Positions 10,218-19,524 of a stretch of DNA of 64,000 nt are shown in pieces. The position numbers and the translations under genes were made by a program. Below the pieces are notes generated by a model. It made no database searches. It was not told the origin of the DNA and saw only the letters and a list, made by a program, of their open reading frames with translations. Origin of the DNA: Klebsiella oxytoca NBRC 105695 (lineage in GTDB: Bacteria > Pseudomonadota > Gammaproteobacteria > Enterobacterales > Enterobacteriaceae). The stretch lies in contig NZ_BCZK01000006.1 of NCBI RefSeq assembly GCF_001598695.1, forward strand, positions 294,213 to 358,212, written 5' to 3'. Positions within the stretch are counted from its first letter, which is position 1; the number at the start of each line of letters is the position of its first letter.

Positions 10218-10564
10218 TACACACCCCACACCACAACAAATCCATAAAGAACGTAAGCCACCAGCGCAACAACGATCAGCAGTTGCAGAATTAAGCGCAC
10301 GGCCAGTGGTTTAACGTAGTCCGTTAACACCTGCCACATGCCGATCCAGGCGTGGATCAGAATGGAAACGAGAGCCAGCAGGGTGAAGACTTTAGTGAAC
10401 GCGGAGGAGAAAAAGCCCGTCCAGACTTCCCATGAAATTTCACCGGTGGTGGCAAAGAAGCCAACCATATAGATGATGTAGAGGGTCAGAACGATAGCGG
10501 TAGCACGGACCAGAATAAAGTCATGTACGCCGTTGCGTCCTAGTGCTGAGGCGTTGCTTACCAT
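10217..10564 (-). CDS. sdhD: Succinate dehydrogenase membrane anchor subunit
   Basis: 115 residues from [13 protein letters not shown] longer open frame exists upstream but overlaps most of sdhC, so this start is chosen. Three transmembrane helices (about 20-40, 55-80, 90-113) anchor the complex. With SdhC it forms the ubiquinone site and binds haem b. The start lies within the sdhC 3' end, sharing seven bases (ATGGTAA), which implies coupling. The stop overlaps the sdhA ATG by one base. Confidence 0.96.
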   Translation of the reverse strand: MVSNASALGRNGVHDFILVRATAIVLTLYIIYMVGFFATTGEISWEVWTGFFSSAFTKVFTLLALVSILIHAWIGMWQVLTDYVKPLAVRLILQLLIVVALVAYVLYGFVVVWGV

Positions 10565-10947
10565 ACGAGGACTCCTGCGAGAAGTGAAAGCACGACAGTA
10601 ATAACAAAAGAAATTTTGGCGGAGCGTGTCCCTGATTCGAGAGTTTCTGCAAGATAGCCAAAATCCATCAGCAGATGGCGGATACCGACCACCGCGTGAT
10701 ACGCCAGCGCGGTCAGGATGCCCCACATGATGAATTTCACAAAGAAGCTATCCATAATGGATGCCGCTGTGAGGAAACCTTCGGGAGAGGAAAGGCTGGT
10801 GCCCAGCAGCCATAGCAGAATCCCGATCGCCACGAAGGTGATCACTCCGGATACGCGATGGAGAATGGACGCTATCGCCGTGATTGGGAACCGGATCGTT
10901 TGCAGATCCAGATTGACAGGTCTTTGTTTTTTCACATTTCTTACCAT
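10558..10947 (-). CDS. sdhC: Succinate dehydrogenase cytochrome b556 subunit
   Basis: 129 residues from [16 protein letters not shown], matching the E. coli start (MIRNVKK). An ATG five codons upstream is possible but less likely. Three transmembrane helices carry the haem b ligand His84 ([12 protein letters not shown]) and, near the N terminus, the quinone-site Ser/Arg region in ILHRVSG. It is the first gene of sdhCDAB-sucABCD, divergent from gltA across a 655-base regulatory region. In E. coli translation of this leader is a target of sRNAs such as Spot 42 and RyhB; I did not map those sites here. Confidence 0.97.
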   Translation of the reverse strand: MVRNVKKQRPVNLDLQTIRFPITAIASILHRVSGVITFVAIGILLWLLGTSLSSPEGFLTAASIMDSFFVKFIMWGILTALAYHAVVGIRHLLMDFGYLAETLESGTRSAKISFVITVVLSLLAGVLVW

Positions 10948-11186
10948 GAATAACGCCCACATGCTGTTCTTATTGTTTCCTTCCTCCGGTCTGCTTGCGG
11001 GTCAGACAGCGTCCTTATCTATAACTAAAAGTCATGTTAAAACGCCTTTCCAGGAGTTAAAGCGTGACAAAATAACGCTGGGTGGCTCGGGATTGCAGGG
11101 TGTTCCGGAGACCTGGCGGCAGTATAGGCCGTTCACAAAATCATTACAATTAACCTACATATAGTTTGTCGGGTTTTCTCCCGAAC

Positions 11187-11202
11187 AGTGATCTATGTCA
11201 CG
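11187..11202. promoter_or_regulatory. CRP-binding site candidate in the sdhC-gltA region
   Basis: AGTGATCTATGTCACG has perfect GTGA and TCAC half-sites separated by six bases, close to the CRP consensus. Its position, about 240 bases upstream of sdhC, fits catabolite activation of the sdh-suc operon. Confidence 0.65.
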
Positions 11203-11350
11203 ATAACAACATATTTTTAATTTTTAATCATCTGATTTGACAAATATTAAACATTATTGTTACAACCATTACCAGATAAATGCAATAATACGCAAAAGTT
11301 ATGGGGTCACTCTTTTACCTGAGAATAAGTTATGCAACAGTGAGAGAGTA

Positions 11351-11398
11351 TTGACCGATGTAATCAGGACAGTTATTAGTGGTATATAGTTTTATAAT
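11351..11398 (+). promoter_or_regulatory. gltA promoter candidates
   Basis: TTGACC (11351-11356) is followed at 17 bases by TATTAG (11374-11379), a good sigma70 pair. A perfect TATAAT at 11393-11398 may serve a second start. Both lie about 200-250 bases upstream of gltA, in keeping with the long leader of the E. coli gene. Confidence 0.55.
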
Positions 11399-11602
11399 AT
11401 TCGGGCTGCTAAAACGCTGATTTGCTGCTGTTTCATCGTAGGCTGAAGACGTACCATCAAGCGCCCTTGCTCTGTACCCTGCCCCTTTCGCGACGCAGAG
11501 CGATGTGCAACATAACAAACTGGTAACGTCATCTGCTACGGGCCGAATGCAAATCCACCACCCCGGCAGTCTTAAGCAATAAAGGCGCTAAGGAGACCAT
11601 AA

Positions 11603-12886
11603 ATGTCTGATGCTAAAGCAAAAATCACCCTGGGTGGTGATACTGCTATTGAACTGGATGTGCTAAAGGGCACTCTCGGTCAGGATGTTATTGATATTCG
11701 TAGTCTTGGTTCAAAAGGCGTATTTACTTTTGACCCTGGTTTCACCTCAACCGCATCCTGCGAATCTAAAATCACCTTTATCGACGGTGATGAAGGTATC
11801 CTGCTGCACCGCGGTTTCCCGATCGATCAGTTAGCAACCGACTCTAACTATCTGGAAGTATGCTACATCCTGTTAAACGGTGAGAAACCGACCCAGGCGC
11901 AGTACGACGAATTTAAAACCATCGTGACGCGCCACACCATGATTCACGAGCAGATCACTCGTCTGTTCCACGCGTTCCGCCGCGATTCTCATCCGATGGC
12001 CGTAATGTGCGGTATTACCGGCGCGCTGGCTGCGTTCTATCACGATTCGCTGGATGTAAATAACCCACGCCACCGCGATATCGCCGCATTCCGTCTGCTC
12101 TCCAAGATGCCGACGATGGCGGCAATGTGTTACAAATATTCCATCGGCCAGCCTTTCGTTTATCCGCGCAACGACCTCTCCTACGCGGGTAACTTCCTGA
12201 ATATGATGTTCTCCACGCCGTGTGAAAAATATGAAGTGAACCCGATTCTGGAACGCGCAATGGACCGTATTCTGATCCTGCACGCCGACCACGAACAGAA
12301 CGCTTCCACCTCCACCGTGCGGACTGCCGGCTCTTCCGGCGCCAACCCGTTCGCCTGCATCGCTGCAGGCATTGCTTCCCTGTGGGGACCGGCACACGGC
12401 GGCGCCAACGAAGCGGCGCTGAAGATGCTCGAAGAGATCAGCTCCGTTGAACACATTCCGGAATTCGTCCGTCGCGCGAAAGACAAAAACGACTCTTTCC
12501 GCCTGATGGGCTTTGGCCACCGCGTGTACAAAAACTATGACCCGCGCGCCACCGTGATGCGTGAAACCTGTCATGAAGTGCTGAAAGAACTGGGAACGAA
12601 GGACGATCTGCTGGAAGTGGCCATGGAGCTTGAGCACATTGCGCTCAACGATCCGTACTTCATCGAGAAGAAACTCTACCCGAACGTCGATTTCTATTCC
12701 GGTATCATCCTCAAAGCGATGGGCATTCCGTCTTCGATGTTTACCGTTATCTTCGCGATGGCGCGTACCGTGGGCTGGATTGCGCACTGGAACGAAATGC
12801 ACAGCGACGGCATGAAAATCGCCCGCCCGCGTCAGCTCTATACCGGCTACGAAAAACGCGACTTCAAGAACGATATCGCCCGCTAA
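11603..12886 (+). CDS. gltA: Citrate synthase (type II, NADH-sensitive)
   Basis: 427 residues, E. coli length. It condenses acetyl-CoA and oxaloacetate to citrate at entry to the TCA cycle. The N-terminal domain (about 1-60) is the NADH-binding extension of hexameric type II enzymes. The catalytic His is in [14 protein letters not shown] (His306), with the other active-site His in the [10 protein letters not shown] loop and Asp363 downstream. A strong AAGGAG lies eight bases before ATG. Divergent from sdhC, and ends at a terminator shared with nei. Confidence 0.98.
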   Translation: MSDAKAKITLGGDTAIELDVLKGTLGQDVIDIRSLGSKGVFTFDPGFTSTASCESKITFIDGDEGILLHRGFPIDQLATDSNYLEVCYILLNGEKPTQAQYDEFKTIVTRHTMIHEQITRLFHAFRRDSHPMAVMCGITGALAAFYHDSLDVNNPRHRDIAAFRLLSKMPTMAAMCYKYSIGQPFVYPRNDLSYAGNFLNMMFSTPCEKYEVNPILERAMDRILILHADHEQNASTSTVRTAGSSGANPFACIAAGIASLWGPAHGGANEAALKMLEEISSVEHIPEFVRRAKDKNDSFRLMGFGHRVYKNYDPRATVMRETCHEVLKELGTKDDLLEVAMELEHIALNDPYFIEKKLYPNVDFYSGIILKAMGIPSSMFTVIFAMARTVGWIAHWNEMHSDGMKIARPRQLYTGYEKRDFKNDIAR

Positions 12887-12904
12887 GTCAGCTTTCGCAG
12901 CGAC

Positions 12905-12933
12905 AAAAAACGCGCCTGAAGGCGCGTTTTTTT
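12905..12933. terminator. Bidirectional terminator between gltA and nei
   Basis: ACGCGCC/GGCGCGT stem with a TGAA loop (12910-12927), T-run on the + side and A-run on the - side. It can end gltA rightward and the nei operon leftward; its T-run overlaps the nei stop codon. Confidence 0.9.
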
Positions 12934-13723
12934 ATTGCTGGCAGCCCGGGCACCAGTAAAACGGCCGCGACGATAGCATGGTCCTCTCGATAATCCCGCC
13001 GCAGCGCTCGCAGACCTCACCCTGGCGATGAAAAACCTTAAAGCGAAACAGCGCGCCGTGGTGCTTATTGTCGTCCACCAGACCGCGCGTGTTATAGGAC
13101 AAACGCGGGAGCTCCAGCAGCGCATGGGCCAGCGCATCGAGCTGCTTTTCATCCAGTTCAGAGGCTTTATGACGACCGGTTAGCCCGACCTGCCAGAGGA
13201 TCTCCACGCGCAGATAGTTGCCCAATCCGGCAAGAAACGCCTGATCCAGCAGCAGTCCGGAGAACTGGCGGTTGCGGAATTTCGCCGACAGCAGCCGCTC
13301 TTTAACCTGTTCAACGCTAAGGCTCATATCGAGCACATCCGGTCCGACCCGCAGCAAAAATGGGTGTCGGGCGAGCTGCTCGGGCGTCAGCATTTCAATA
13401 TCGGAGGCGCTGTAGAGCAAAATCGCTCTACGCGCCGTCTGCAGCCGAACGCGCAACACGCGCGTGGTTTCTGGCTGCGCCCCCGCATCCACCACTCGCC
13501 AGACGCCATACAGCTGGTTGTGGCTATACAGCGTTAATCCGCCGGAGAAATGGGTCAACAGCGCCTTACCGCGTGTTTCAATGCGCGTCACTCGCTGGCC
13601 GACAAGCTGAGATTGGTAATGTTGTAACTGCGGGAAGGCGAACCACGCCTCAGTCAGGGGTTCGCCTTTAATCGCCGCTTCCAGGCTATCCGCCGCACGG
13701 CGAATTTCCGGACCTTCCGGCAT
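12932..13723 (-). CDS. nei: Endonuclease VIII (Nei), oxidised-pyrimidine DNA glycosylase/AP lyase
   Basis: 263 residues, the E. coli length, starting [12 protein letters not shown]. Nei removes oxidised pyrimidines from DNA in base excision repair. After Met removal Pro2 is the Schiff-base nucleophile and Glu3 assists. The central H2TH region ([14 protein letters not shown]) binds DNA. The C-terminal zinc finger uses Cys238, Cys241, Cys258 and Cys261 (CERCGG, CPGC). It is the last gene of a - strand cluster beginning at ybgI; in E. coli nei follows pxpA directly, whereas here three genes intervene. Confidence 0.97.
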   Translation of the reverse strand: MPEGPEIRRAADSLEAAIKGEPLTEAWFAFPQLQHYQSQLVGQRVTRIETRGKALLTHFSGGLTLYSHNQLYGVWRVVDAGAQPETTRVLRVRLQTARRAILLYSASDIEMLTPEQLARHPFLLRVGPDVLDMSLSVEQVKERLLSAKFRNRQFSGLLLDQAFLAGLGNYLRVEILWQVGLTGRHKASELDEKQLDALAHALLELPRLSYNTRGLVDDNKHHGALFRFKVFHRQGEVCERCGGIIERTMLSSRPFYWCPGCQQ

Positions 13724-13738
13724 AATAATATCCTTGTG

Positions 13739-14386
13739 TTAATGCGTTGCGCCGCCGCCGATTTTTACGTCGCCATCCTGCTGCAGGGCAACGGCGATAG
13801 CCGTTTCCAGCGCCGCACGCACCGTCTCTACCGCCATACTGGCGGCCCCGGGGTGAGCCGCGGCCTGCTCAGGCAAATACGGAATATGGATAAACCCGCC
13901 CTTCACGCCGCTGCTGTTATGCAGGCTATGCAGCAGACCGTACATCACGTGATTACAGACAAACGTCCCCGCCGTCTGCGATACCGACGCCGGGATCCCC
14001 TTGCTGCGCAGCGCGGCAACGATCGCTTTGATCGGCAGCGTGCTAAAGTACGCCGCCGGACCGTCAGCCACGATCGGTACGTCAATGGGCTGCAGACCTT
14101 TATTGTCCGGGATCCGCGCATCATCGACGTTGATCGCTACCCGTTCAACGGTGATGTCGACACGACCGCCCGCCTGGCCAATCGCCAGGATCAGGCGCGG
14201 CTGCAGCTCATCCAGCGCGGTGTTCAGCGCCATCAGGGCATCGCCGAAGACGCAGGGCAGCTGCCGCGCCACCACCGGTTGCCCGGCAATGATAGCGCCA
14301 TCCAGCTGCTTTACCACTTCCCACGAAGGGTTAACCGCTTCGCCGCCGAACGGTTCAAAACCGGTAATCAATACGCCAGCCATCAT
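13739..14386 (-). CDS. pcp: Pyrrolidone-carboxylate (pyroglutamyl) peptidase I
   Basis: 215 residues from the first of two adjacent ATGs. The second (14383) has slightly better spacing to the AAGGAGG site, so the mature start may be one codon shorter. The peptidase C15 family removes N-terminal 5-oxoproline from peptides in the cytoplasm. Motifs seen are [16 protein letters not shown] at the N terminus, a Glu-bearing [16 protein letters not shown], the catalytic Cys in [12 protein letters not shown], and the His in [10 protein letters not shown]. It sits six bases after the DUF979 gene and 15 before nei. The free 5-oxoproline it releases is the substrate of PxpABC encoded just upstream, so the context fits. 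Confidence 0.95.
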   Translation of the reverse strand: MMAGVLITGFEPFGGEAVNPSWEVVKQLDGAIIAGQPVVARQLPCVFGDALMALNTALDELQPRLILAIGQAGGRVDITVERVAINVDDARIPDNKGLQPIDVPIVADGPAAYFSTLPIKAIVAALRSKGIPASVSQTAGTFVCNHVMYGLLHSLHNSSGVKGGFIHIPYLPEQAAAHPGAASMAVETVRAALETAIAVALQQDGDVKIGGGATH

Positions 14387-14392
14387 CCCTCC

Positions 14393-15388
14393 TTACAGGA
14401 ACATCAGGAAATAGAGCAAAAATACGTTCACGATAAGCAACATAATGCCGGTCGGCACCTGGGCTTTGATCACCGCGTTTTTGTCCGGCAGCTCCAGCAG
14501 CGCGGCCGGGACGATATTGAAGTTCGCCGCCATAGGCGTCATCAGCGTTCCACAGTAGCCGGAGAACATGCCAATTGCCGCCATCACCGCCGGGTTACCG
14601 CCGTGCTGCAGCACCAGAATCGGGATCCCGACCCCTGCCGTCACGATGGGGAAAGCGGCAAACGCGTTGCCCATCACCATCGTCAGCAGCGCCATACCAA
14701 GGGTATAGACGGCGACGGCGATAAACCGGCTGTCCACCGCCAGATAGTGCTGCGTCAGCCAGGAGATGCTGTTGCCGACGCCCGCGGCGGTAAACAGCAG
14801 CCCAAGAACCGCCAGAATTTGCGGCAAAATAAACGCCCAGCCCACAGAATCCAGCAGACGGCGAGCTTCCTGTAACGGCTGAACCGCCGTTTCATGGGTC
14901 ATGCGGATAGCCATCACCAGACCAATCAACGTGCCCGCGGTCATTGAAAACAGCGTAATCAGCGTGGCGTGATTGCCCGGGCCAAAAATGACGACCTGCA
15001 GCGAGGGCAAATTATTAAACAGCAGGACGCCGATCACCGTCACTACCGGGATCGCCAGCGCCGGGAAAAACAGCCGATTGCCGAGGCGCGCGGCGCTGGC
15101 GCTGCGTTCTTCCTGCGAGCGCTGGTGATAACGACCGAGACGCACGCCGCCAAATCCGGCGATCAGCGCCAGCACCACGACCACCACGCCAACGCCGATA
15201 TTGACGAGGCGCTTGTCGCCGACCAGCGCATAGGTCCAGTCGCCGAACAGAAAGACCACGCCGTACAGACCCCAGAACAGACCGGTTGTCAGCCTGCGCG
15301 GATTAGCCTTATCGCGCCATGACATCACCGCCACCACCAGCAGAACGACGCCCGCCAGCCAGTACAGCCAGGTTTGCTGAAAATTCAT
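14393..15388 (-). CDS. DUF979 membrane protein, putative 5-oxoproline/peptide transporter subunit
   Basis: 331 residues with about nine to ten hydrophobic segments and a short polar stretch near residues 90-100 (RYHQRSQEER). The DUF979 family is known almost only as a partner of DUF969. The two genes recur beside pcp and 5-oxoprolinase genes, which has led to the proposal that they transport 5-oxoproline or a related compound. No transport assay is known to me, so this function is inference. The gene overlaps DUF969 by four bases and lies six bases from pcp, so the three are cotranslated. Confidence 0.8.
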   Translation of the reverse strand: MNFQQTWLYWLAGVVLLVVAVMSWRDKANPRRLTTGLFWGLYGVVFLFGDWTYALVGDKRLVNIGVGVVVVVLALIAGFGGVRLGRYHQRSQEERSASAARLGNRLFFPALAIPVVTVIGVLLFNNLPSLQVVIFGPGNHATLITLFSMTAGTLIGLVMAIRMTHETAVQPLQEARRLLDSVGWAFILPQILAVLGLLFTAAGVGNSISWLTQHYLAVDSRFIAVAVYTLGMALLTMVMGNAFAAFPIVTAGVGIPILVLQHGGNPAVMAAIGMFSGYCGTLMTPMAANFNIVPAALLELPDKNAVIKAQVPTGIMLLIVNVFLLYFLMFL

Positions 15389-16110
15389 GCGGCACCGCCT
15401 TTCGCCTGTCCGGCGTTAACCTTGTCCAGCTCGCGCTGGAGATGACGGTCGAGGCGCCACAGGCGGGCAGAGTGGATCAGGAAGGCGCATACCGCCGTTG
15501 GGATCCCCCACAAGGCAATATGCAGCGGCTCAGTCTGAATGCCCCCCGACTCCAGCATAAAGTTATGCATAAAGATAATCGCCCCGAAGGCAACGAAAAT
15601 ATCTTCGCCGAAGAACAGGCCCACGTTGTCGGTGGCCGCCGACATCGCGCGCAGGCGATAGCGGACATTTCCCGGCAAGGCGCCAAAGTTTTTTTCCGCC
15701 GCCCCTTCCGCCATCGGCGCCAGAAGCGGGCGCACCATCTGCGGATGACCGCCCAGGCTGGTAAGGCCCATCGCCGCGGTCACTTCACGCACGAAAAGAT
15801 AGACGATTAGCAGACGACCAGCGGTGGCGCTGCGGATTTTCGCGATCCACGTCTGCGCGCGCTCTTTCAGACCGTGCCGCTCCAGCAGGCCAATCACCGC
15901 CAGCGGCAACAGAAGAATAAACGGCAGATTGCGGGTATTGAGAAATCCTTCACCCAGCTTCTCCAGAATGGTCGCGATCGGCATATGCGCCGTCAGACCC
16001 GTGATGATCCCGGAAACAATAACCACCAGCACCGGGTTAAAACGCAGAACAAATCCGACCACGATCGCGGCAATGCCGATCAGCGGCCAGAGAGATAATG
16101 ACTCTCCCAT
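15385..16110 (-). CDS. DUF969 membrane protein, putative transporter partner
   Basis: 241 residues. Membrane segments run from the N terminus (LWPLIGIAAIVVGFVLRF; VLVVIVSGIITGLTAH) with a conserved central loop (AMGLTSLGGHPQMVRPL) typical of DUF969. It overlaps the DUF979 gene (ATGA-type, four bases) and lies 66 bases downstream of pxpA. The paired genes probably encode a two-protein membrane system related in layout to ion-transporter-superfamily permeases. Role in 5-oxoproline movement is proposed from gene neighbourhood only. Confidence 0.8.
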   Translation of the reverse strand: MGESLSLWPLIGIAAIVVGFVLRFNPVLVVIVSGIITGLTAHMPIATILEKLGEGFLNTRNLPFILLLPLAVIGLLERHGLKERAQTWIAKIRSATAGRLLIVYLFVREVTAAMGLTSLGGHPQMVRPLLAPMAEGAAEKNFGALPGNVRYRLRAMSAATDNVGLFFGEDIFVAFGAIIFMHNFMLESGGIQTEPLHIALWGIPTAVCAFLIHSARLWRLDRHLQRELDKVNAGQAKGGAA

Positions 16111-16176
16111 AATTACATCCTGTATGTTGTTGTGAAGTGTTGTTTGTTATTAATTTATTGATTAATAATATTATTT

Positions 16177-16923
16177 TTATTCTTCTGCTTCCGCGCTCAC
16201 CTGAATGTTACGTCCGGCGAACGCCGCGCGCAGGCGACGCGCAAAATCCAGCGCATGCTCGCCGTCGCCGTGCAGACAAACGGTTTCCGCCACCACGTGC
16301 GCCCATTCGCCGGTGATGCTGCGTACCCGGCTGTGCTGCACCATTTCCAGCGTTTGCGCCAGCGACTGCTCTTCACTCTCGATCAATGCCCCTGGCTGAG
16401 TGCGCGGCACCAGGCTACCGTCCGCCAGATAGCCGCGGTCGGCGAAGACCTCCTGGCGGGTGGTCAGCTGATAACGCTGCCCGGCGCGAATCAGCTCGCT
16501 GCCCGCCAGGCCCACCAGCACCAGACCGGCGTCAACGTCATATACCGCTTTGGCGATAGCGTCAGCAAGCTGCGGATCTTTTGCCGCCTGGTTATAGAGC
16601 ATGCCGTGCGGTTTGACGTGCTGTAGTTCGCCGCCCTGCGCGCGCACCTGCGCCGCCAGCGCGCCCACCTGATACAGCGTTTGCGCATAAACCGTCTCCG
16701 GCGGCAGCTGCATCGCCGTGCGGCCAAAATTTTCCCGGTCGGGGAAGCTGGGGTGCGCGCCCACCGCGACGCCATATTTCAGCGCTTCGCGCACGCACTG
16801 CAGCATCATCACCGCATCGCCCGCATGGAAACCGCAGGCGATATTGGCGGAAGAGACCAGCTGCAGTAGCGCGCTATCGTTGGCGCAGCCTTCGCCAAGG
16901 TCGGCGTTTAAATCAATCTTCAT
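16177..16923 (-). CDS. pxpA: 5-oxoprolinase subunit A (LamB/YcsF family)
   Basis: 248 residues. PxpA, with PxpB and PxpC, cleaves 5-oxoproline with ATP to give L-glutamate in the cytoplasm. The LamB/YcsF signature is plain: [13 protein letters not shown] at the start, then [11 protein letters not shown] and [14 protein letters not shown] in the first third, and [11 protein letters not shown] in the middle. The start lies 11 bases inside the end of pxpC, so the subunits are coupled. Known in E. coli as ybgL. Complete and regular. Confidence 0.96.
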   Translation of the reverse strand: MKIDLNADLGEGCANDSALLQLVSSANIACGFHAGDAVMMLQCVREALKYGVAVGAHPSFPDRENFGRTAMQLPPETVYAQTLYQVGALAAQVRAQGGELQHVKPHGMLYNQAAKDPQLADAIAKAVYDVDAGLVLVGLAGSELIRAGQRYQLTTRQEVFADRGYLADGSLVPRTQPGALIESEEQSLAQTLEMVQHSRVRSITGEWAHVVAETVCLHGDGEHALDFARRLRAAFAGRNIQVSAEAEE

Positions 16924-17845
16924 CGTTCAGTCTCCATGCCAGTTGTTCAAAATAACGTTGCCGGTCGGCGCGCGCCTTCAGCGCCTCCTCCAGAGAGCAG
17001 GGAACAAAGTGGATCGGCTGCCCCAGCGGGATTTGCGCCAGCTGATACATATCGGCCTCGATAATCGTCGCGATGCGCGGGTAACCGCCGGTGGTCTGGG
17101 CATCGTTCATCAGTACGATAGGTTGACCGTTATGCGGAACCTGCACCACGCCAGGCAGCAGACCGTGCGAAAGCATCTCGCGATCGGTCGTCCGCTTCAG
17201 CGGTTGCCCCTGCAGACGATAGCCCATGCGGTTGCTCTGCGGGCTAAGCTGCCACGGCGAGCGCCAGAAGGTGTCCTGCGACACGCTGTCAAACTCCTGA
17301 TACTCGGGGCCGGGCAGCGCGCGGATGCGGTTGCCGATGGGCAGTTGCTTCACCCCGCGCGGCCCGCGGAACTGCTTATCCGATTTCCCCAGCTTCAGTC
17401 GGTCTCCATCCTGCAAACGTCGACCTTCCAGACCGCCAATACCCACTTTCAGATCGGTACTGCGCGAGCCCAGCACCTTCGGCACCGCGATACCGCCCGC
17501 CACTGCCAGATAGCTGCGCACGCCGTGCTGTGGATTCTTGAGCACCAGACGCTGCCCGGCCTTGACCGCCGTCCGCCAGCCCACCCACACCGGCTCGCCG
17601 TCAAGCTTCGCCTCGCAGGCGGCGCCGGTGAGCGCGAACCAGCCGCTGCGTTCAAATTGAATATCCACCTGGCCCAGCGTGATCTCCAGCGCCGCGGCAT
17701 TGGCCCCGTTGCCCACCAGCAGATTCGCGGTAACCAGCGCCGGTTTATCCATCGCACCGCAGCGGCTGATGCCCAGCTGACGCAGACCTTCACGCCCGCC
17801 GTCCTGCACCGAGGTATACATCCCGGCACGGATGATTTTTAACAT
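16913..17845 (-). CDS. pxpC: 5-oxoprolinase subunit C (KipA/biotin-dependent-carboxyltransferase-like)
   Basis: 310 residues of the KipA/AHS2 family, E. coli ybgK. The N-terminal [20 protein letters not shown] and the later GPEYQEF and [16 protein letters not shown] segments are family marks. The fold is shared with the urea amidolyase C-terminal region. It forms the PxpBC subcomplex that activates 5-oxoproline. The start overlaps pxpB by seven bases and the end overlaps pxpA by 11 bases. Confidence 0.95.
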   Translation of the reverse strand: MLKIIRAGMYTSVQDGGREGLRQLGISRCGAMDKPALVTANLLVGNGANAAALEITLGQVDIQFERSGWFALTGAACEAKLDGEPVWVGWRTAVKAGQRLVLKNPQHGVRSYLAVAGGIAVPKVLGSRSTDLKVGIGGLEGRRLQDGDRLKLGKSDKQFRGPRGVKQLPIGNRIRALPGPEYQEFDSVSQDTFWRSPWQLSPQSNRMGYRLQGQPLKRTTDREMLSHGLLPGVVQVPHNGQPIVLMNDAQTTGGYPRIATIIEADMYQLAQIPLGQPIHFVPCSLEEALKARADRQRYFEQLAWRLNDED

Positions 17846-18495
17846 ACGCCCTCCTTTTGCGGGACGAAACGCACTCTGTCGCCGGAGCGCAGCAGCACCG
17901 GCTCCTTGCGCTTCGGATCAAATAGCGCCAGCGGCGTTCGGCCCAGCAGTTGCCAACCTCCCGGCGTCGCCAGCGGATAAATCCCGGTCTGCGCTCCGCC
18001 GATCCCCACCGAACCCGCCGGCACCAGCAGACGCGGTTCCGCCCGCCGCGGCATCGCCAGGCGCTCTGGCAGGCCGCCGAAGTAGGGGAACCCCGGCTGG
18101 AAGCCGAGGAACCACACCACGTACTCCACCGATGAATGCAGCTCCACCACCTGCTTTTCGCTCAGTCCGCTGTGGCGAGCCACTTCCCCCAAATCCGGAC
18201 CGCCTTCGCCGCCGTAAACGACCGGCACCAGAATCTCCCGCGATTCCGGTTCGAGCGTATCGCACTCCTCCCACCAGATTTGCAGGCGCTCGATCGCGTC
18301 CCACGCCGTCTGCTGGGGATTTCGCAGTATCACGGTAATGTTGTTCATACCCGGAACGGCTTCCACCACCTCGGTATGACCAACCAGCCGTTGGGCTAAT
18401 CGCCAGATCCGCTTCTGACTCTCCAGCGTCACCGGAGGTTCAAGCTCCAGTACGACTGCCGTTTCACCTAATAGATAACAACGCGCTCGCTGCAC
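17839..18495 (-). CDS. pxpB: 5-oxoprolinase subunit B (KipI/AHS1 family)
   Basis: 218 residues, E. coli ybgJ. The KipI/AHS1 family is recognised by VPGMNNITV, the [15 protein letters not shown] segment, and the [16 protein letters not shown] and [14 protein letters not shown] loops. In Bacillus a KipI-KipA pair inhibits the KinA sensor kinase, but the neighbourhood here (pxpA, pcp) supports the enzymatic role. First of the three pxp genes, 15 bases after ybgI. Confidence 0.95.
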   Translation of the reverse strand: MQRARCYLLGETAVVLELEPPVTLESQKRIWRLAQRLVGHTEVVEAVPGMNNITVILRNPQQTAWDAIERLQIWWEECDTLEPESREILVPVVYGGEGGPDLGEVARHSGLSEKQVVELHSSVEYVVWFLGFQPGFPYFGGLPERLAMPRRAEPRLLVPAGSVGIGGAQTGIYPLATPGGWQLLGRTPLALFDPKRKEPVLLRSGDRVRFVPQKEGVC

Positions 18496-18510
18496 TTTTA
18501 CCTCCGTTCA

Positions 18511-19254
18511 TCAGGCCGGGTTCGGGATATCAATAAAGGTGACATCCAGCTCGGTATTTTCCGTCAGCCATTCGCTTAACGCGCGAATTCCGCCACGCTC
18601 GGTGGCATGATGTCCGGCGGCGTAAAAATGCAGCCCCTGCTCGCGCGCCGAATGGATGGTTTGCTCTGAAACTTCGCCGGTAATAAATGCATCAACGCCA
18701 AAGCGGGCTGCGCTGTCGATAAAGCTCTGGCCGCCGCCGGTACACCACGCCACGCGGGCCACTTTGTCCGGCCCGGTGTCGCCGCACCACAGCGGTTTGC
18801 GCCCCAGCCGCGCTTCAATCCACGACGCCAGTTCCAGGCCCGAGACCGCCATCGACAGTTCGCCCCACGGCACCAGCGGTTCAATTTCGCCCATCACGTT
18901 AATGCCGAGCAGCGACGCCAGCTGGGCGTTATTGCCCAGCTCCGGATGGGCATCAAGCGGCAGATGCCAGCCGTAAAGGTTGATGTCGTTAGCCAGCAGC
19001 GTTTTGAGGCGATTACGCTTCATGCCGCGAATAATCGGCGACTCGCCTTTCCAGAAGTAGCCGTGGTGGACGATGACCGCATCCGCCTCAAGACGGACGG
19101 CCTCATCAAGCAGCGCCTGGCTGGCGGTTACGCCGGTGACGATTTTCCGAACCGTCTCGCGACCTTCCACCTGGAGCCCATTGGGTGCGTAATCACTGAT
19201 GGCCGCGCTATTGAGTTTTTCATTAATCAGTTGTTCCAGTTCACTATTTTTCAT
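18511..19254 (-). CDS. ybgI: Nif3/YbgI-family dinuclear metal-binding hydrolase
   Basis: 247 residues, E. coli length. The NIF3-like family forms toroidal hexamers with a two-metal centre. The metal-binding HHGYFWKG (about 63-70) and HLPLDAHPELGNNAQLA segments and the C-terminal HHATERGG motif are all visible. E. coli YbgI is described as a dinuclear-metal, putative GTP cyclohydrolase-type protein; the true substrate is not settled. It heads the ybgI-pxpBCA cluster and probably shares its promoter, located between 19255 and 19524. Confidence 0.93.
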   Translation of the reverse strand: MKNSELEQLINEKLNSAAISDYAPNGLQVEGRETVRKIVTGVTASQALLDEAVRLEADAVIVHHGYFWKGESPIIRGMKRNRLKTLLANDINLYGWHLPLDAHPELGNNAQLASLLGINVMGEIEPLVPWGELSMAVSGLELASWIEARLGRKPLWCGDTGPDKVARVAWCTGGGQSFIDSAARFGVDAFITGEVSEQTIHSAREQGLHFYAAGHHATERGGIRALSEWLTENTELDVTFIDIPNPA

Positions 19255-19524
19255 TGCCGTTCCACCAGGTCATCGTTTTATGCAGAGGAATAACATAACG
19301 GTATCCGCCCAATCAGTCGATAGTCCTGCCGCGTCGCCGTCAATTTTGCCCATTCACAAAATCCCGCAATTTGTCTACTCACCTTCTCGCGCATTCGTGT
19401 ATATTTATGCACTATTACAGCATATTAAATAACCAGAAAGCCTATAAGGCCATGAATATCACTAGCGAGTGGCTATTCATGCAGAAAGATCGACTTTCAT
19501 TTTTATGGCAGGACAAAGCGTTTC

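Larger units (their letters stand above)
10948..11602. promoter_or_regulatory. sdhC-gltA divergent control region, 655 bases
   Basis: No gene is supported here: the short open frames lack homology, codon bias and ribosome-binding sites. The stretch is AT-rich from about 11150 to 11400, with many TTAA/GTTA motifs of the kind bound by ArcA-P. It must hold the sdh promoter (leftward) and the gltA promoters (rightward). In E. coli this region integrates ArcA, CRP, Fnr and IHF; only the CRP-like site is clear enough to list separately. Confidence 0.7.

Noticed and set aside
11330..11518. 62-codon frame in the sdhC-gltA gap
   Set aside because: No ribosome site, unusual composition, and it covers the AT-rich gltA promoter zone.
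13736..14875. 379-codon frame opposite pcp and DUF979
   Set aside because: Highly basic, low-complexity translation (HRR, QHR runs) typical of GC-rich antisense frames; both real genes lie on the other strand.
16718..17842. 374-codon frame opposite pxpA and pxpC
   Set aside because: Antisense shadow; the opposite strand holds clear LamB/YcsF and KipA proteins.
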